A stretch of 8,341 bases of DNA, taken from positions 1 through 8,341 of the forward strand of contig CAYWNA010000405.1 of assembly GCA_964459305.1 (NCBI GenBank), read 5' to 3'. Both the position numbers and the translations under genes were made by a program. Origin of the DNA: CAYWNA01 sp964459305 (GTDB taxonomy: Bacteria > Planctomycetota > Planctomycetia > Pirellulales > Pirellulaceae). Of this stretch, positions 6,832-8,341 are shown piece after piece. Under the pieces are notes generated by a model. That model made no database searches and was not told the DNA's origin. It was given only the letters and a program-made list of their open reading frames with translations. The first letter of the stretch is position 1. The number at the start of each line of letters is the position of its first letter.

Positions 6832-7704
6832 ATGAAAACTCCGAACTGCAGACGGCATCTTCCCGATCTCTGGGCCACCCCAATTTCGCAGGCATTGCGA
6901 GCGCTTCTTCACGGCTTGCTGGCCGTGACTCTGTTCTGTCCGCGCGCTCAGGGAGACGACAAAGCTCAAGCCTTGCGCGGGTCAGCCTCGGATTCGGGAT
7001 TAGAAAAGCGAGATCTGTTCCTTCGCCCGACCTCGGATGGCGGGGAGGGACATCGCATCACCATTGGCGATGGCGACTCGCAACTGCCTGTGGTCGTCGT
7101 ACGGGGCACGTCTTACACAATGGGCCGGCAACTCGGCGCCCTGATAGGCGACCAGATGCGAGCGTTCATTCCCACGGCGATGGCAGGCATCAGAGAGGAA
7201 CTGAGGGTCTCGGAGGAGGACCTGCGCGAGGTGTGGGCGCGCACCGCTGCGTTCACGGACGACCGCGTGGAACAGGAACTCGCCGGACTGGCGGACGGCG
7301 CCGGCATGCGGCTGTCCCTGCTCCAGGCCATACATGCCGTGCCGCTGCTCATGCCCTACTCGTGCAGCAGCATTGCCGCATGGGGCAAGGCCACCGAGGG
7401 TGACCACCTGTATCAGACCCGTAATCTCGACTGGAGTCTTGAGGTGAAGGCGCACGAATTTCCCGTCATTGTTGTTTACGTGCCTGACAAAGGCATCCCT
7501 CACGTTGTCCCTACATTCGCCGGCATGATCGGTGCTCACACGGGCATGAACGTACGCGGGCTCGTCCTGGCCGAGATGGGAGACGCCTCCGCCAAAGAAA
7601 TGCCCTATCAAGTGCACGCGCCAGTGGTCTGCGAAGCCGAGGCAGCGCGCCCCACCCTAAACGGAAACGCAAATGTGGTCGGCTCATCACTGACCGAGGT
7701 TTAA
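6832..7704 (+). CDS. Peptidase C45-type N-terminal-nucleophile acyltransferase/hydrolase, apparently C-terminally truncated
   Basis: A 290-residue frame. Residues 1-41 form a probable signal peptide: basic start with RRH, hydrophobic ALLHGLLAVTLFC at 24-36, and cleavage near AQG-DD. The mature part matches the C45 (acyl-CoA:6-aminopenicillanate acyltransferase-like) family: RGTSYTMGRQLGALIGDQMR (91-110); a helical segment; then YSCSSIAAWGKAT (176-188), in which Cys178 is the expected autocatalytic nucleophile; YQTRNLDW (194-201); and GMNVRGLVLAEM (238-249). The family cleaves its own precursor before the Cys and hydrolyses or transfers amide-linked acyl groups. After about residue 265 (MPYQVHAPV, nucleotide about 7625) similarity to the family pattern ends and a tail of about 25 unrelated residues leads to TAA. 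Members are usually clearly longer, and I could not find the missing part in another frame. ATG 6832 is the first start after TAA 6817-6819; the AGG at 6814-6816 is too far for a good ribosome site. Possibly inactive. Confidence 0.72.
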   Translation: MKTPNCRRHLPDLWATPISQALRALLHGLLAVTLFCPRAQGDDKAQALRGSASDSGLEKRDLFLRPTSDGGEGHRITIGDGDSQLPVVVVRGTSYTMGRQLGALIGDQMRAFIPTAMAGIREELRVSEEDLREVWARTAAFTDDRVEQELAGLADGAGMRLSLLQAIHAVPLLMPYSCSSIAAWGKATEGDHLYQTRNLDWSLEVKAHEFPVIVVYVPDKGIPHVVPTFAGMIGAHTGMNVRGLVLAEMGDASAKEMPYQVHAPVVCEAEAARPTLNGNANVVGSSLTEV

Positions 7705-8341
7705 CCGAATTCCCCACCCCGCGCCTGGCGATGGCTCAAAATGATGAAACAGTCCATCTAGCTGCGAGGATTGATCCTTGCGTGCCAAACCGGACTCGGC
7801 GCCAATCCACTTAATCTCTGCTACACGTCCGGCTTGGGGCATCGGCATCACCGGCCGACTGGCGTCGAGCCATCGATGGACGACCTTCTAACGAAGCGAT
7901 TTTCTTGACCTTCGACCCGAGTAGTCGAACTCTCTGTCCAGCGGCTTGCCCGCCGGGGACTTCACCGGAGAACGACGCAACCATCGTGGTGATGAAGGCT
8001 TCCAGCGTTGGATGAGACGTGCACACAGCCAAAAGATGAACTCCTGCTGGACCGGGGCTGCTTGGGAGATCACGGCACGACGCCCGGCAGCCTCGGCAAT
8101 AACGACGCCCCACCCGGCATGATCAGAACGTCGGCATCGGTGGCGATCCCACCCGTTCTGCGGAATCATCTTCTTGACAACGGCCGATAAGCAAGCATCT
8201 CCAAAGCAGTTCACATTAGGGGGCTCGCACTAGGGCGTCGACAATGTGCCCTTGACACGGTAATCCGCAGCAAGGACAGCAGGCGATTTCTCTTCCGTGG
8301 AGTCAAGGCTGCCCACGTGGGAGGGCGAGGCTCCCGCCGAG
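7705..8341. other. 637 bases without a defensible gene; possible decayed reading frames on the minus strand
   Basis: Every frame here is short and composition-poor. The longest minus-strand frames (8214-7888 and 8113-7811) overlap each other and neither resembles a known protein over its length. A third minus-strand frame between stops, about 8165-8070, contains ATDADVLIMPGGASLLP. This recalls the strand-loop DVLIMPGG of DJ-1/PfpI-type domains, but nothing around it completes the fold. Either this is an eroded gene or the match is chance. No tRNA, rRNA, CRISPR or transposase signal was seen. Confidence 0.5.
8318..8341. repeat. Palindromic motif at the right edge (GGGAG-GGCGAGG-CTCCC), probably a dispersed planctomycete repeat
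   Basis: GGGAG (8319-8323) pairs with CTCCC (8331-8335) around GGCGAGG, followed by GCCGAG to the window edge. From memory, TGGGAGGGCGAGGCTCCCGC and its complement recur widely in Pirellulaceae-type genomes, read as EGEAPAEP- or LGGSLALP-like peptides in spurious proteins. The element is probably cut by the window end. Recall only, not searched. Confidence 0.6.

Noticed and set aside
7888..8214. 108-codon minus-strand gene
   Set aside because: The overlapping frames are of similar quality, with no start signal and no family resemblance over its length.

Overview
The window looks like a piece of a planctomycete genome, probably of the Pirellula/Rhodopirellula kind, or a close PVC-group relative. 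Three things suggest this: secreted polysaccharide- and glycan-active proteins (two sialidase-like genes, LamG/jelly-roll domains, a GH123/DUF4091 protein), high but uneven GC, and two short palindromic motifs (2338-2396 and 8318-8341) that I associate from memory with repeats scattered through Pirellulaceae genomes. The taxonomic call is an inference; no marker gene is present.

Layout. On the + strand, the window opens inside a gene whose visible part is a LamG-like lectin/glucanase fold (3-557). A 51-nt gap follows, then a 550-residue sialidase-like protein with an N-terminal jelly-roll and four Asp-boxes (609-2261). These two could be one transcript. Next come a small hairpin and a 23-bp-arm palindrome (2338-2396), which directly precedes a decayed second sialidase gene with a C-terminal fibronectin type III domain (2413-3208). 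That gene is split by nonsense codons, a frame change and a probable internal deletion. A short spacer (3209-3437) separates it from the minus-strand genes.

On the - strand (read right to left) are a secreted 764-residue protein with a CBM-like N-terminus and a GH123/DUF4091 catalytic region (6501-4207), then, 37 nt on, a 243-residue protein of unknown function (4169-3438) in visibly AT-richer DNA.

A 330-nt divergent intergenic region leads to a + strand peptidase C45-type N-terminal-nucleophile acyltransferase/hydrolase (6832-7704), which keeps its signal peptide and nucleophile region but seems to have lost its C-terminal part. The last 637 bases carry no gene I can defend: at most a relic on the - strand, plus a second repeat at the right edge.

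Working together: the intact LamG, sialidase-like and GH123-like proteins could form an extracellular or periplasmic set acting on sialylated or N-acetylhexosamine-containing glycans. This is inferred from family membership only. The other strong impression is erosion: a split sialidase, a truncated C45 enzyme and a gene-free tail within about 8 kb, together with dispersed repeats. I found no convincing new defence, mobile or regulatory system.
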